Of a stretch of DNA of 64,000 nt, positions 42,467 to 53,879 are shown in pieces. The stretch is from Cymbomonas tetramitiformis. Lineage: Eukaryota; Chlorophyta; Pyramimonadophyceae; Pyramimonadales; Pyramimonadaceae. Every line of letters starts with the position of its first letter. Position 1 is the stretch's first letter. The translations under genes and the position numbers were made by a program. Location: NCBI GenBank assembly GCA_001247695.2, contig LGRX02035238.1, positions 1 to 64,000 of the forward strand. Direction: 5' to 3'. The notes under the pieces are model-generated. The model searched no databases. It was given only the letters and a program-made list of their open reading frames with translations, and had not been told where the DNA came from.

Positions 42467-43800
42467 GTTGCTACACTGCTGAAGTACGGAGGAGCTCTGC
42501 TTCGTGTACGACAGCAGCCAAGGTGACCGTGGGCTCCAAAATCGAGGTGTTCTGGAAGGACGATGACTGCTTCTACCCGGGTGTAGTGAAGGAGTTCAAC
42601 GAGGACGGGAAGGCGCACATGTTGTACGACGACGGCGACGAGGAGACGCTGGACCTGTCCAAGGAGAGCTACAAAATCATTAACAGCTCGGGCGTGTCGG
42701 AGTTGACGGACGAGGCAGCGGACGCGGACGGCAAGAACATCGACTGCGGAGGCGACTACGAAGAGAACAAGCGCGGTGGTGCTGTAAAAAAATTCCTCAC
42801 GCTCTCACTTTGTGAGCGGTGGAGGAGTGAGTTGGGACAGTCCCGGCTCACAGAACTTGCAGTGACAATGCAGAGAAAAGCACTGCTGGACACGACGATG
42901 GGCAACTACGGACCGAAGGCGCGGCGCTTCATTTTATTTTGTGAGCAGCACCAACGGCCGTGGCTGCCAGCATCGGAGGCAACTGTGTTGCTGTACATCG
43001 CCTCTCTGTTGAAGGACGGGGGCATCAAGTCAGCTTCCTTGCAGCCGTACCTGTCTGCCATCAACAACTACCACGAGGACCTGCGATTTCCTGGACCAGC
43101 GAAGGGTCGTGCTGTGACCCGAGCTGTGAAAGGGATGACGACCATCCAGGCGGAGCTGGCGGTGCAGGAGGAGAACATCGAGACCCAACGGACTTGGCTG
43201 CCAGCGGCACACGTACGACGTGTTCACGAAGCAGCGTTGAAGTTGACTCCGAGATCTCCTGAGGAGCTGCGGCTGCTACGAGCCTTCGCCTACGTGGTTG
43301 TTGCCTTTGTGACCTTCGGCAGACCGGACACGGGGACTTCGTTGTCACGACAACACGTTCATTGTGGCGACAGTGAGTTCTCGGTGGTGCTGCTAAAAGA
43401 GAAAGGACGGCGGCATCACCTGGTGAAGAGACGCCTGTGCAACCCCTGGAAGGGGGTGGCCCTTTTGAAGGAGTTGATCGAGCACTGGGAGTTTCAACGT
43501 GACACGGCTTGGAGCAGTTCTGAGAAGACTCAACCTGACGCCTACTGGCTGCTACCCGAGGACCCGAAGAACTTCAAGGCTTCAGTGGCCAATGACTGGA
43601 TTGGTCTGGCTCTCAGCAAGCTGGATTGCAGACCCCCGGAAGGAGGTCATTTTTCTGCACACAGCACCTGGAAGGGTGCCACGACGTGTGCTCGCGCTGT
43701 GGGTGTTGCAATGGAGAAAGTGTGCTTCTTCGGAGGCTGGTCACAGTTCTCTTCGGCAGTGCAACACTACATCGACCCGACAGCTTTGAGGGACATATGA
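42427..43800 (+). pseudogene. Copy B Tudor-like + tyrosine recombinase ORF (catalytic Arg lost)
   Basis: 457 codons start at ATG 42427, overlapping the upstream ORF by 40 nt in the -1 frame. Residues about 30-85 form a Tudor/agenet-like module (KIEVFWKDDDCFYPGVV ... LYDDGDEETLDL). The recombinase follows: a core-binding domain with LPASEATVLLYIASLL and YLSAINNYHEDL, then VTFGRPDTG (Arg I). In the box HSTWKGATT the second catalytic Arg of H-x-x-R is Trp (codon 43669-43671; CGG in copy A). GGWSQF and HYIDPTA with the Tyr nucleophile follow. The C terminus is cut slightly short by a small deletion that brings the TGA at 43798 into frame. Confidence 0.88.
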
Positions 43801-43885
43801 ACTACTACTTCGAGTGGTTAACATGGTCACAGTGACAGAGATCAGATTTCTTTTGTGTGCCTCACAGTTTCATCTTTGGTTTCAT

Positions 43886-44160
43886 GGCAAATGAGGATTC
43901 GAGCAAAAGAGAAATGTTCAAATTGGAGTGCAACAGAATTTTTTGTGGTTTCAGACTTTCAGAATCCGTGACTCCTGCTGCAGTAGAGCCGAATGACACA
44001 TGTAGCTCCGTGACACAAACAGGATGTACAAGTAGCCACGAAGCGACACGCCTGTTCAGCTCTGTTCCTTTTGCTCTTTCCACCGCTCCCGACCCAGAGG
44101 ACTCTTTCCTTTTGGTGACGTGCAGAGACAGTCTGGACATCTCATCAAAACTAGAATTTA
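43886..44160 (+). repeat. Copy B 3' terminus: B1 and A2
   Basis: The 29-bp B1 (43886-43914, GGCAAATGAGG ... AAAGAGAAA) is followed without a gap by A2 (43915-44079), then by unique spacer to the junction with copy C at 44161/44162. The matching B2 (one mismatch) lies beyond copy C at 46329-46357. Confidence 0.88.
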
Positions 44161-44161
44161 G

Positions 44162-45232
44162 TCCCGTGAAGGACGCCAGTCTCCTGGCAGGAATCCACCT
44201 CCGATTTCTCGCTGCGTCGCACAGGATCTCCTTCGCCTTGGTGTGGATTTTGTGTACCCGTCGTTCTGTCACACGGAATTGTCCCAGCTTCAGGTCCACC
44301 TCCAGCCCGAGGTGCTCCACCACCTGCGTAGGTTCCCATTGGCCCTTCTTCTCGTTCCGCCGTAGGCCAAGTCGATGAAGCACCAGTTGAACTTTTTCTC
44401 GACGCAGAAAGCCTTCTCGCTGAGAGTCGACCAGCACCAGAAAATCGTCCATGTACGGTAGTACTCGCATTCCGCTGTGACGGTTCGCGTCCCCGCCAGC
44501 ACCACCGGTCCTGCGACGGACTGACCATCGCTGTCGTACGGCGGAACCGTCCCGCAATCTCTTGATTTCTCTGCGATCCTCCGCTGCCTGTGGAGAACGT
44601 AAAGCCTCCACCATCACGCGTACGAACTTGCAGAAAACTCTCGGAGCGTCGCTCCATCCGAACGGCATCGCTGAACATTGAAGCAGGTCCCCTTGCAGGT
44701 CGAACTGCATGAACTTCTGAAAGTGCGGGTGGATCCCCAGCGCATGAAAACCGTCCTGGAGGTCGAAGCTGAAGCACCAGTCGCCCGGTTTCGCCAGTCT
44801 CCTTAGTTTCTTCAGCGTCTCCATCTTCACGCGATTTTTCACACACCACTGGTTCAGCCATCGGAAGTCCACCACCAGTCTCCACTTGTTCGTACCCGGT
44901 TTTGGCACTAAAAAAGCGCGAGAAACGTGAGATCTTCTCGTCGCTCTCGTCCAGGCACCGTTCTCCAGCAGCCTTTCCTTCTCCGCGTCCAGCCACACCT
45001 GCTGCTGCCGCGTAGCATCCCTCAGTGACACCCCGTGGTCGAACGGAGGCGGAGGCTTGCGCTTCCATCTCAACTTCACCCCGTGAGTAATCCATTGCAT
45101 CACCTCGGAACTGGCGCCCGCCGCGCGCCATGCTCCCCTCCGCTGTCTCACCTGCTGTTGCACGGTGAGTTTCCCCCGCCCAGCGCCCGGAGAGGGCTGT
45201 TGCGCTGGACGGGGTGGCGGCACGCACATCAC
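44162..45232 (-). pseudogene. Copy C RT, 3'-truncated and read through into copy B repeat
   Basis: The RT frame is intact from 45232 through FSFDLQDGFHALG, MPFGWSDAPRVF and YMDDFLVLVDS to RRLASFTGL, then ends at the junction. The frame happens to stay open for about 100 codons into the antisense of copy B's A2 repeat, to 43862. RNase H and the methyltransferase-like part are missing. Confidence 0.85.
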
Positions 45233-45300
45233 ACATCGGCCGCGGGCTTTCCGCCCCGGCCCTTGCCGCCTTTGTCGGTAGGCTTCTTACCGTCCTTCTC

Positions 45301-45820
45301 CTACTTGTTCTTACGCTCCTTCCAGCGGTCGCGGTCCCGTGGATCTTTCGCAACCCGCGTTTCCGCGTTCGCTGCATTTTTCGACGTAAGGTTCAGCATC
45401 GCCCTGCCGCGGTTCTTGTCGAAGTCGTTCAGCCACTGCTGCAACACCTCATCCGCCACCACGCCGTCTGCTGCCTGGCAGACCCTGTCCTCCACGAACT
45501 GCAGCTTTGCGCGTAGAGCGTCCGATCCTCCACGCTGCGAAGAACCAGACTCCTGCTCCAGCTGCCCGCGCAGTTCCGGCATCGTCCAACGGTTGCACAG
45601 CAACGCGTACACGCCGTGCACCGAGTTGGTAACCTCGTGGAAGTGTCTCTGCCATTCTCTCTAAGTCAATCCGGAGTCTTCGTTCACGTCCAACGTCTTG
45701 TTGCACGCGTCCACCACGTCGTGCAAATAAGACAGCGCTGGAGCCAGAACCATGCACTCGTACTTCATCGAAGAGTTGGAGATAATCCTCTGCAGACTTT
45801 CCCTTCGAAGATCCAGCCAT
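45301..45820 (-). pseudogene. Copy C ORF1 with ~400-bp internal deletion
   Basis: The start MAGSSKGKSAED is joined near 45780 to a mid-ORF1 segment in another frame. Compared with copy A about 400 bp are missing, with GGA shared at the junction. A further TAA appears in the original frame near 45661. The C-terminal part (HGVYALLCNRWTMPELRGQL onward) is kept to the TAG at 45301. Confidence 0.8.
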
Positions 45821-46077
45821 TCTCTCTCCCTCAGAGGAGTAACAGTGAAGTCAATCGTACTGCCGTAGCCGTTGTGGAGCCGTCGTTTGAAGTAACGCCG
45901 TCCCCGCGACTTCTCTGTCAGATCTCCTGTCGTCATTCGATCGCCGTCGTACAACCAAGTGGTCTAGTCACTACCTACTCTACTGTTTTACCGGTGAAAC
46001 AGGTGAAGAAAATTACAAAATCGGATTTGCAGTGTGCCTCACAGAGTACCGTAGGTACCCGTGAAGTTCCTGTTTGC

Positions 46078-46240
46078 AAGAGCAAAAGGAACAGAGCTGA
46101 ACAAGCGTGTCGCTTCGTGGCTATTTGTACATCCTGTTTGTGTCACGGAGCTACATGTGTCATTCGGCTCTACTGCAGTAGGAGTCACGGATTCTGAAAG
46201 TCTGAAACCACAAAAATTCTGTTGCACTCCAATTTGAACA
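46078..46240 (-). repeat. Copy C terminal repeat A1
   Basis: On the element strand it runs from TGTTCAAATTGGAGTGCAAC to TTTTGCTCTT. It is the only terminal repeat left in this copy. Confidence 0.9.
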
Positions 46241-46328
46241 GAATTTAGAAAGCATTCAAAAAGCACTTTATGCATTTTAAACACTCTACAAAATCATTTT
46301 AATGAAATGTATTGCAGTGCCTGCCTTT

Positions 46329-46357
46329 GGTAAATGAGGATTCGAGCAAAAGAGAAA
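46329..46357 (+). repeat. Copy B terminal repeat B2, displaced by copy C
   Basis: GGTAAATGAGGATTCGAGCA continuing AAAGAGAAA differs from B1 by one base. It is preceded by about 88 bp that match the A2-B2 spacer of copy A (AAATCATTTTAATGAAATGT and on), which proves that it is the end of copy B. Confidence 0.88.
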
Positions 46358-47524
46358 TACTTCAATCCGATTGGACAAACGCCAGTGTGAATGCAACAAA
46401 CCTGGGATGCCATTGAGAAAAAGTCAAACCAAGTTGTTCATGATTGTTGGCGTCAAACAAGGGGTATCCATCATTACATGAAGCATCTAAAATGATTTAA
46501 TTCCCCTCACCGCCACATTCTCCCCGGCTTAACACCCTCCTTCTCTCTCACTCGTAGATCTTGGGACATTTATTGTGATAACAACTTTGTAATGCAAGCT
46601 GTCTCACCTTCCCCCTCGCTACGCCCCTCTTTCCACCCACACCCGTTCCACACACATGCAATCCCCACCTTACTCTCGATAACGTGGACTAGGGGGCAGT
46701 TATGAATGAAAGAGGGTTGGTACTACCAACCCCATCCCCCTCTCCACCCCCCTACCACATCTAACCTCCTCTCTTGCCAATCTCTATGAAATGAAACCAT
46801 ATTACAAATATTGTTACCAATATTGGAATTACATGCCTTTTTTCATGTATTTTCAAAATTCAAATATTGGTTAGGGATGCCGTGATGGAATATTAATAGC
46901 TGTGTCACATTATAACACACCTTAACAATATTAGCCCGGGATCAGATTGGCATGGGTGCAGGATTTTAACACTGCAAGTTACTTACGCCAACCCTGCTTG
47001 CATCCAGGACAGTGGCGGTGAATGGGACGCGATAAATCACCCTGTGGGATTGGCGCGTAACATATATTTAACATCGCGGCAACATTTTGACGGAATATCT
47101 TATACTTCAATTTGTCTACTACATAATTATACGAATGAAGCGGAATAGTACAGCATGCTTTGTTTGGTGATCATCTATCATGAGAGCGGTGTGCGAAGGC
47201 CGAAAGTTTGCAACGGTTGTCATAAGCTTAGGCTTGTGGTCACTGGAGCAAGATTCATGAACAAAACTCTGAAATCGGTTTGATGCACGATCTCCTGAAA
47301 TTGATTGTATAATCGACATACTTGTTTTGTCATTGCTTGCTTGGTGATGCATCAAATTGAAATGAGCTTGTGCCTAGGGAACTCGTTTGCTCGTCCAGCG
47401 CGCTGCTGCACTGGATCTCAACTTTTGAGCCTTAATTCGCATCCCTATCTGCAGTTTGGGCATTGCTCACTGATGACAGTGAGGGCAAGATAATGTGTGT
47501 GGGGTGGGTCTGCAATGTCCACAG
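46358..47524. other. AT-rich intron stretch, no gene recognised
   Basis: Low-GC sequence with T/C-rich tracts near 46500-46780. No domain, transposon terminus or tandem array was identified. Confidence 0.5.
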
Positions 47525-47755
47525 CAAGCCGGAGCAGGGATCAGCCTAGAAAGTGCCATAGGGGAGATGCACTCAACCCGCATCGAGGGCAACATAGCAG
47601 GCACACACGGCGGCGGCATGTCCTCCATAAACTCCATCGTGCACATGGGCAGCGCCACTCAACTCATGGGGAACACTGCCTTGATCAATGGAGGTGGGGC
47701 ATTGGTGGACTTGTCCAGCCGCTTTGAGCTGAGCGCCAGTATCGTCGAGCACAAT
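47525..47755 (+). CDS. Beta-helix exon (77 codons)
   Basis: The acceptor is TGTCCACAG|CAAGC and the donor CACAAT|GTGAGC. It encodes QAGAGISLESAIGEMH ... GTHGGGMSSINSIVH ... NGGGALVDLSSRFEL ... IVEHN, about three rungs. Phase 0 at both ends. Confidence 0.78.
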
Positions 47756-48009
47756 GTGAGCAGATTATGGCTTGCACCCGACCATCTAATGTGTTCTTGC
47801 TGTGTTGCATCAATTCAGTAATTTGGAAAATAGTTGGGGGGGGGTGTCTGGTCTTGTTATGCACCAATCGGGGACTATTTTCTTCGATTATAGTGTGTGG
47901 TGTTCTTGCCCAGGTTCATCCTCAGTCCGCTCTAGTTTCCAAACCTTGCTACCTTTTTTAGTTGAATCTCCATCCCCACCACCTGTCTGGTTATTAGTAC
48001 GAGGTCGTC

Positions 48010-49740
48010 TATGAACGCCCCCGTCGCGGTTCTTTGCGTTCCCCTGAGCTCCTCATCCGAAGCGTACCGGTGTTGGTATCCGTGGTTCCTTCCCCGTTTA
48101 CAGCCACCCCAGGAGTGGCTCGGACAGAAGTCGCGCCTGCTCGATTTCTTAGTTCGGAATAGCCGAAATTATCGCGAGCGATAATTGTGAACTTTTGTTT
48201 CAGAATTTCGTTTTGAAACCCAATGGGTCCTGCCGCTTTGTTCGTTTTCACCCTTAGTACCACCTCCTGATAGTTTTCCCTGTCCATGTGTAAGTGCACT
48301 TTGGTTTGCTCTGGTCTTTCATATTTCCCTTCTTCTATAACGTCTATGATTATAGCCCTTGCATGCTCTAGTGAGCCAGGGTGGGGTGTCCACGAGGCCT
48401 ACTTTGGGCTCCTGCATTTTTATGGTGCCAACTTTGCTATGATTTGTGTTCTCCAATTGCCTCCGCTACCTTATTATGCCCTACCACCATTTCCCCTTCT
48501 CTTGTTTCTATTGCTTGTATTGTCATGGTCGGGACCTTGCCGTTTTCTACCTTCTTTTTGTATATCAGCCTATTATGGTAGTTTTTATTGCCTTCCAATA
48601 TATTTCTCTCCTCCTCGATGCGGACGTTTGTTTCTTTTAGTAGCTTATGTTCCTTAATGCACTTTCTCGCCTCTTTGGCCTCCTCCCTTTTTTGTGCCTT
48701 CTCCCATTGCCTTGCCTGCATTCCCTCATTTCTGCTATTCTCCCGTCTCCCGGTATGTTGCCATTTCCTGGTCCAGTCGTTCGTCCCTTTTCTTACTTCC
48801 TATCTCCGCGAGCCTATATTCTCTCTGCATCCATTATTTTTTGGTATGTGGTCGTCTATTTTTTTCCTTGGCGTGTTTGAGAGGTGCAGCCCGTGTTCCT
48901 CCTTTGGTGGCACTCGTTTTTTGGATAGGCTGGTGTTTGCCATTGTCCCCGCCATTGCCCCCGCCTCGCGCGCTCTACTGTGGAGCCTGATCACCGTCGC
49001 TCCTGCCAGGTCCAGGTGCTTTTTCCTTACCCATCCTGATATGTCCCGTTCTAAGTCTCGAATTGCATTTTGCATTTCGTTTTCCATTTCTTGGGTGTAT
49101 GCGGTTTCCAGCTGCTGCTTCAGTACCACTATGTGTTCCTCCTTCAATCCTGTCGCGCTGTGCGTCCCCCAGCCGTTCAGGTCCAGTTTCGTTGTGCACA
49201 CCATCTTGTGGTCGCTCGTGTGTATCTCTTGGGTGTGAGCTCTTGTTGTATCAGTTGTGTGTACAGGTGTTTTCCGGCCTTCCTTGCCAGGAATCTGTCT
49301 ATATTCTGTCATGCCACCTCAGGGTCGTTTCTCTACTCTCTATTGCCCCCGTCATCTTGCATTCTTGTGTCTCTACACGCACCTTGTACCACTTACTGTC
49401 CCTGTTGTTCCTTCGTTTTCTCGTGGATGCGTTGAGCCCCCCCCCACCACTACTGTACTGTTTCATTCTGTTCCCTCTGCATTTTTGCCATTCTCACATA
49501 TCTCCGTATGGCTCTCCTGGTTTCCTTCTCCGAGTCCTCCTACCACTGGATATATAGTACACACCTAGGTGTATGTGCTGATCCCCTGGGAGGTGTAGGA
49601 GAATGTGGGCCAGCACTCCCTGCAGGTAGGTGGAGTTCTGGTATCTCCGTGTAGTTGTGCTGCTTGGCGCGGTTTCCCTATTTTTCTCTCCAGCTCACAT
49701 AGCGAGTCTTTTGCCCCTTATATGTTCCATGTGAGGAGGA
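48010..49740 (-). pseudogene. LINE fragment with AP-like endonuclease remnant
   Basis: On the minus strand LTWNI followed by a stop and GAKDSLCELE (49740-49690) matches the start of an AP-endonuclease-like domain. HTSDHKMVCTTKLDLNGWG (near 49200) matches its SDHxxV end. A Lys/Glu-rich linker and NKAAGPIGFQNEILK (near 48230), the RT entry box, follow. The RT palm is absent. Many frame breaks. This is a different LINE clade from the fragments at 13 and 34 kb. Because the 5' part survives and the 3' part is missing, it is not an ordinary 5'-truncated insertion. Confidence 0.65.
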
Positions 49741-50589
49741 TGAGCGCCGACTCTGTCGTCAAGCTCGGTTCCTTTGTGTCGAGGGTCTCTATTTCGCCAG
49801 CCGCGCCATCCACCTCTTGTTCAGGTCTTGCTGTTGCCTTCTCTAGTCCTTCGTCCGCTCCCCCCTTCCCGCTTTCATTTTGGTGGGGTCGTTCATTTTG
49901 GTGGGATCGTCCCTGTCCCCCTCTGTTGGGTTTTTGCCCTGAATGTGTCCATAGTCCCGCAATCCCTGTCGTTTGCCTCTGTGTTTTTCACGCTGCCCCG
50001 CAGATCCGCCGATCCGGCCCGCAGATCCGCTGTACAGACCAATCAAGCCCATGGCAGTGAGCCCTAGATCTAACGATCAAGAGACAGCGCTACTGACTCT
50101 GGGGCAGGCAGATCTAGCGCCGGGTGTAGATCGGGAAGCCCGATCTGGACCCCACGACAATCTACACTGTCGGACGACAACCGTCGCCGCTCCCTATAGG
50201 GACGGTGCCTGTGGGGGGGCTGCTGTGAATTGCTTCCCTGCGGATAACCGAAATTACAGTGCCAAAAAACAAGAATTTATATACACACATGCTATACACT
50301 TTTGCTCACTGAAATCATTACTCAAACATTCTTATAAGGTAGGAGGTTACGTCGGTTTGTTTGCCAGCGCTCGAGGCGGAGGTAGCTCAAGATAAGAGCG
50401 GTGGGAGCTCTGGGGGGACGAGAAAGTGAAGGGGCTAGCAGGCGTAAAACCTTGCATCCCGGCAGAGATGTCGAATTGTATGTTTGTTTTCCCCCCGAAA
50501 ATTTTTGGTCCTCAGGCAGGAATGCGAGTCGCTCCAGCAGAACGGCAGTGGGTTCAGCGTGATGAACGGGAGGCCCTGGGCGGATGCAG
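49741..50589. other. Intron stretch, no exon recognised
   Basis: May include the LINE 5' leader (minus-strand ORF at 50052-49843 rich in Arg, Lys and Gly, no domain). Nothing else recognised. Confidence 0.4.
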
Positions 50590-51954
50590 GAGGCACTCGG
50601 AGGCAGCGGTGGCGGCTTGAGTGTGACGGGCAACAGCACACTGATAATATGGAACTCTACCATGAAAGCCAACGTGGCAGGAACCGTCGGTGGCGCGATG
50701 CATGCCACACACAGTTTGGTGCGCCTTGTCCAGCACAGTGTGCTGTATGGCAACTCGGCGCTGTACGAGGGAGGGGCAATCTTCGTGCAGGGTGACAAGC
50801 AGCTGCAGAGCACAGTTGAGATTCGCGACGTCGAGCTTCTAGGGGGGGGTGCGGGTTCACGCGGTGGGGGGCTTTTTGTGCGCGAGAACTGTGAGGTGAC
50901 CGTGACACGTTCGCGAATCTCTGGTACTGTGGCAGTCTTGAATGGCGGCGGGATTGCACTCACTGGCACGTGCCGGCTTCACATTGAGGAGGTTTGTATG
51001 GAGTTCTGCGAGGCGCAGCAAGAAGGGGGCGGGATATACCTTACCAACGGCGCGTTAATCACGCTTAATCACAGCATGTTCCAGCATAACACGGCAGGAC
51101 AGGCCGGGGGCGGGATGGCTATTGCGGATGGTGGTGCGGCGACGACGGCCGGCTTCTGCTCCTTTGTGGGAAACCGGGCGAAGAAGGGCAGTGCCATAAA
51201 CTTGCACCGGTCCATGGGTAACGTCCTAGAGGGTGCTTTGCTTACCCGCAACACGTTGTTGGCCGAGGCGACCGATCAGCTCTCCGAGGAAATGTCAGTG
51301 CTCAGCCTGCAGACATCGAGAATCACGGTGAATGGGAGCAGGTTTGAGAAGAACAGTGGATGTGCACTGTCTGCCGACTTAGGGTCCAACGTGTCGTTGT
51401 TCCACTCGGTGATGGCAAACAACGTTGCGCGGAAGGGTGCAGGGCTATACCTCAACGAGGACAGCATGGCAATGGTGGTGAACAGCTCGTTCCTGAATGG
51501 CAGCGCTCATGAGGGCGCCGCGGTGCACGCCTCAGGGAGTCTCGTCGTGTCAGACTCGCGATTTGAGGGTAACAGAGCTCTCCAAAATGGCGGCGCCCTG
51601 TACCTGGCACTCGGGCTGCAGGCCTCTGCCATCAGCACTTGCGACTTCACGAACAATCGCGCTGAGAGTGGCACCTCATCAAACCTCGCTGAGGGCAATG
51701 GAGCCGCCATGTACCTCCGGGTGGGTGCAGAGTCCGATTGGGTCGTGAATCGCACACAACTCATCATGCTGACTTTCCTCGGGAATGTTGCCCGGTCTGG
51801 CGGTGCTGTGGGCTTCTGGCATCCGCAGGACCTCCTGGCATTGCCGGAGCCGCCACACTGTGTCGAGTGCAAGTCTGTCAATGAGAGCAACATTGCGGCG
51901 TATGGAACCGTCAGTGGATGGGCCACACCGGCCCTGCATCTTCAGGCATGCCCC
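50590..51954 (+). CDS. Main beta-helix exon of giant Pmp-like surface protein
   Basis: The acceptor is GGATGCAG|GAGGC. About 455 codons hold roughly 12-14 Pmp-like rungs, for example GGGLSVTGNSTLIIW, EGGAIFVQGDKQLQ, RGGGLFVRENCEV, NGGGIALTGTCRL, EGGGIYLTNGALI, AGGGMAIADGGA, NGGALYLALG and SGGAVGFW. NxS/T sequons are frequent. The repeated GG(A/G)(I/L) and N.A spacing is that of a right-handed parallel beta-helix, as in polymorphic outer membrane proteins and large surface proteins of algae and protists. An extracellular, possibly adhesive role is inferred. Most other introns of the gene fall between single rungs, so this block is either unsplit or has lost its introns. Phase-0 donors at 51955 (GTGCGC) and 51994 (GTTAGG) are both possible. 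Confidence 0.82.
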
Positions 51955-53879
51955 GTGCGCCCAGGGATAGTGCATTGGCTCATGCAACTCAGGGTTAGGG
52001 AGTTAAAGTGCATGTGTTATTGTTTTTGTGTGTGCGGGAGTCTCCATAATAAGCATGCGTTCAGCCAGCATTCACCCTGAGGTGACATGTCATTTGGCCC
52101 AGAGTAGTAATGCTATTTGCTATTTGACACAGGCTGACCAATTGCAATAATATGGTTTCTTGTCACCCGATCCCAAACATTATACCCAATAAACCGCGCA
52201 TGCATAGAATTCATTATTATAATTCAAATTGATGACCACTATTTCTTGGCAGAGTGAGTGATGAAATATATTTAAAATGATGCTACTGCAAGTGTACTAA
52301 AATTCCATAGCAGTAGAATTCAGATTATCCACAACCGGGTTCGTTCAGACTACTGTGCGTAAACTGATCTACAGCATGCTGGCTACTCCACTTGGCCTTT
52401 CATCTGCCATTCAGGGCTCATCAGGTCAATCAGTAAACCATTGAAGAACCCCACCAGAAATCCGCGGGCTCAAATTTACATTTTCTTTTGGCGTTCAATA
52501 TTGATGCTCACGACAGTCACCTGCGGGCAGGGCAAAGTCTCGACAGAATAGGCCAGCCCCATGACGTTCACCAAGATTGTGGGTCAATATTTCGCACAAC
52601 TTAGCACGCCATCCTGAATTTGATTGTGGCATAAGTTGTGTAGGTGTCGTTTTGATGTATTTGAAATATCCAAAGTGATTATTTCCCCGCTGTTATTTGA
52701 AATAGCATTACTCGATCACTGTCGAGTTGGCACTATCTTGTAATATAATTAGTACAGAAGCTTCGGGCAGTACTCATCGCTGTCTTTCAGTAGGCCCAGG
52801 ATCTCCTTGGAGTAGGTGGCCACAATGTGATGGTATAGGTCAGCCCCGGGGGAGATACCTTCTGCTCATACATCATCGAGGAGCAACGCATTCGTGTCCA
52901 AGATGTCCAAAGCTTCTTTGATGCACAGCAGCATCTCCGAAACAGTATGAGGTTTGTCTCGTCGTAAGGAATATGGGTAAGGGAGCAAGGGAAGGTCTTT
53001 CACAGCTCCTTGACCATTGTTGTGGCTGAAGTGGCAGCTCCCTTGAGTAGGAGGGCACGGCAATACATCTGCATATCCGTGCTTGTGAAGGTGGGAGCAT
53101 TATTTAGCATGCAATCAGAAGATGGTCTCACATATCGCCACAACATCGAAAAAATATAACCCAATAATTACACATAGAACAATGTTGGCATAATGCGATC
53201 GCATCATCTTAGAGCATGGCGGTAATATAGGGTAGACTGAATGTGTTGACTAAAACATGCTAATATTCCCCAGAATGGTAATGGATGTATACTCGCTTGG
53301 AGCCTGCTCGGTGCCATTCTTCTCAGGTCACAATATTAACGCAGATGATACGATGGCCGTGTGAACCACACAGTTCAGTTCATGGAATACATGTGGAGAC
53401 CCACACCCAAACCCAAACCGATACCGAATAATTCAAAATTTGAGCATGTATTCATTGTATGGTGGGTCTCAAACATCGCGTGCGTGATGCTAACGAAGAT
53501 GGATAAATGCCACCAAGCACTTCGGCCAAATCAAAGCCCCATTGTCAATGTTTCGTCATCGGTGCGTGATCCTAAGACGCGCGTAGCGGAACCATGTTGA
53601 ATGCATGTCCGGAAAAGCACTACAACCTACTATTCTGGAGAACTGTGCGGTAAGACGACTGGGGAGTCGGGACTGGCTGATTGTGATGCTGCTTGCCGGC
53701 ATGGTCAATACTCCCCCGCCGTGCAAGGCGGTTGAAGGTTGCTCGATGATGAGCCCGTTGGAACAGGATGGATGAAGGCTGGGCAGTGGAGGTAGCAATG
53801 TTGATGTTACAATAATGTCGAACTTTGAGTGCTCAGGCTATGTATGACCTGTGATGGGTGGTCCTGCGTGATGTTGTAG
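51955..53879. other. AT-rich intron, no gene recognised
   Basis: About 1.9 kb of AT-rich sequence without domains, arrays or transposon ends that I could identify. Confidence 0.5.

Larger units (their letters stand above)
44162..46240 (-). mobile_element. Copy C: truncated YR retrotransposon nested in copy B
   Basis: On the minus strand: A1 (46240-46078), a 5' leader, an ORF1 with an internal deletion, and RT up to about the end of the thumb. It then stops abruptly at 44162, without RNase H, YR or a 3' terminus. It is closer in sequence to A than to B and shares the ORF1 TAG with A. It lies head-on to copy B, and GAATTTAG flanks it on both sides. Confidence 0.85.
38978..46357 (+). mobile_element. 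Copy B: DIRS-order YR retrotransposon, carries nested copy C
   Basis: On the plus strand: A1 (38978-39140), ORF1 (39402-40403), RT-RNase H-methyltransferase-like ORF (40403-42466), Tudor-like plus YR ORF (42427-43800), B1 (43886-43914), A2 (43915-44079), then B2 at 46329-46357. Copy C sits between A2 and B2. The 8-mer GAATTTAG is found at both junctions (44154-44161 and 46241-46248). With C removed the A2-B2 spacer has the same length and sequence type as in copy A. Stops in ORF1 and RNase H and a catalytic-site change in YR make this copy inactive. Confidence 0.87.

Noticed and set aside
43862..44160. RT of copy C fused to a new C-terminal domain
   Set aside because: The extra ~100 codons are the antisense of copy B's A2 terminal repeat, read through by chance after truncation.
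47467..47658. Antisense frames over beta-helix exons
   Set aside because: Shadows of exons with clear rung motifs and splice borders on the plus strand.
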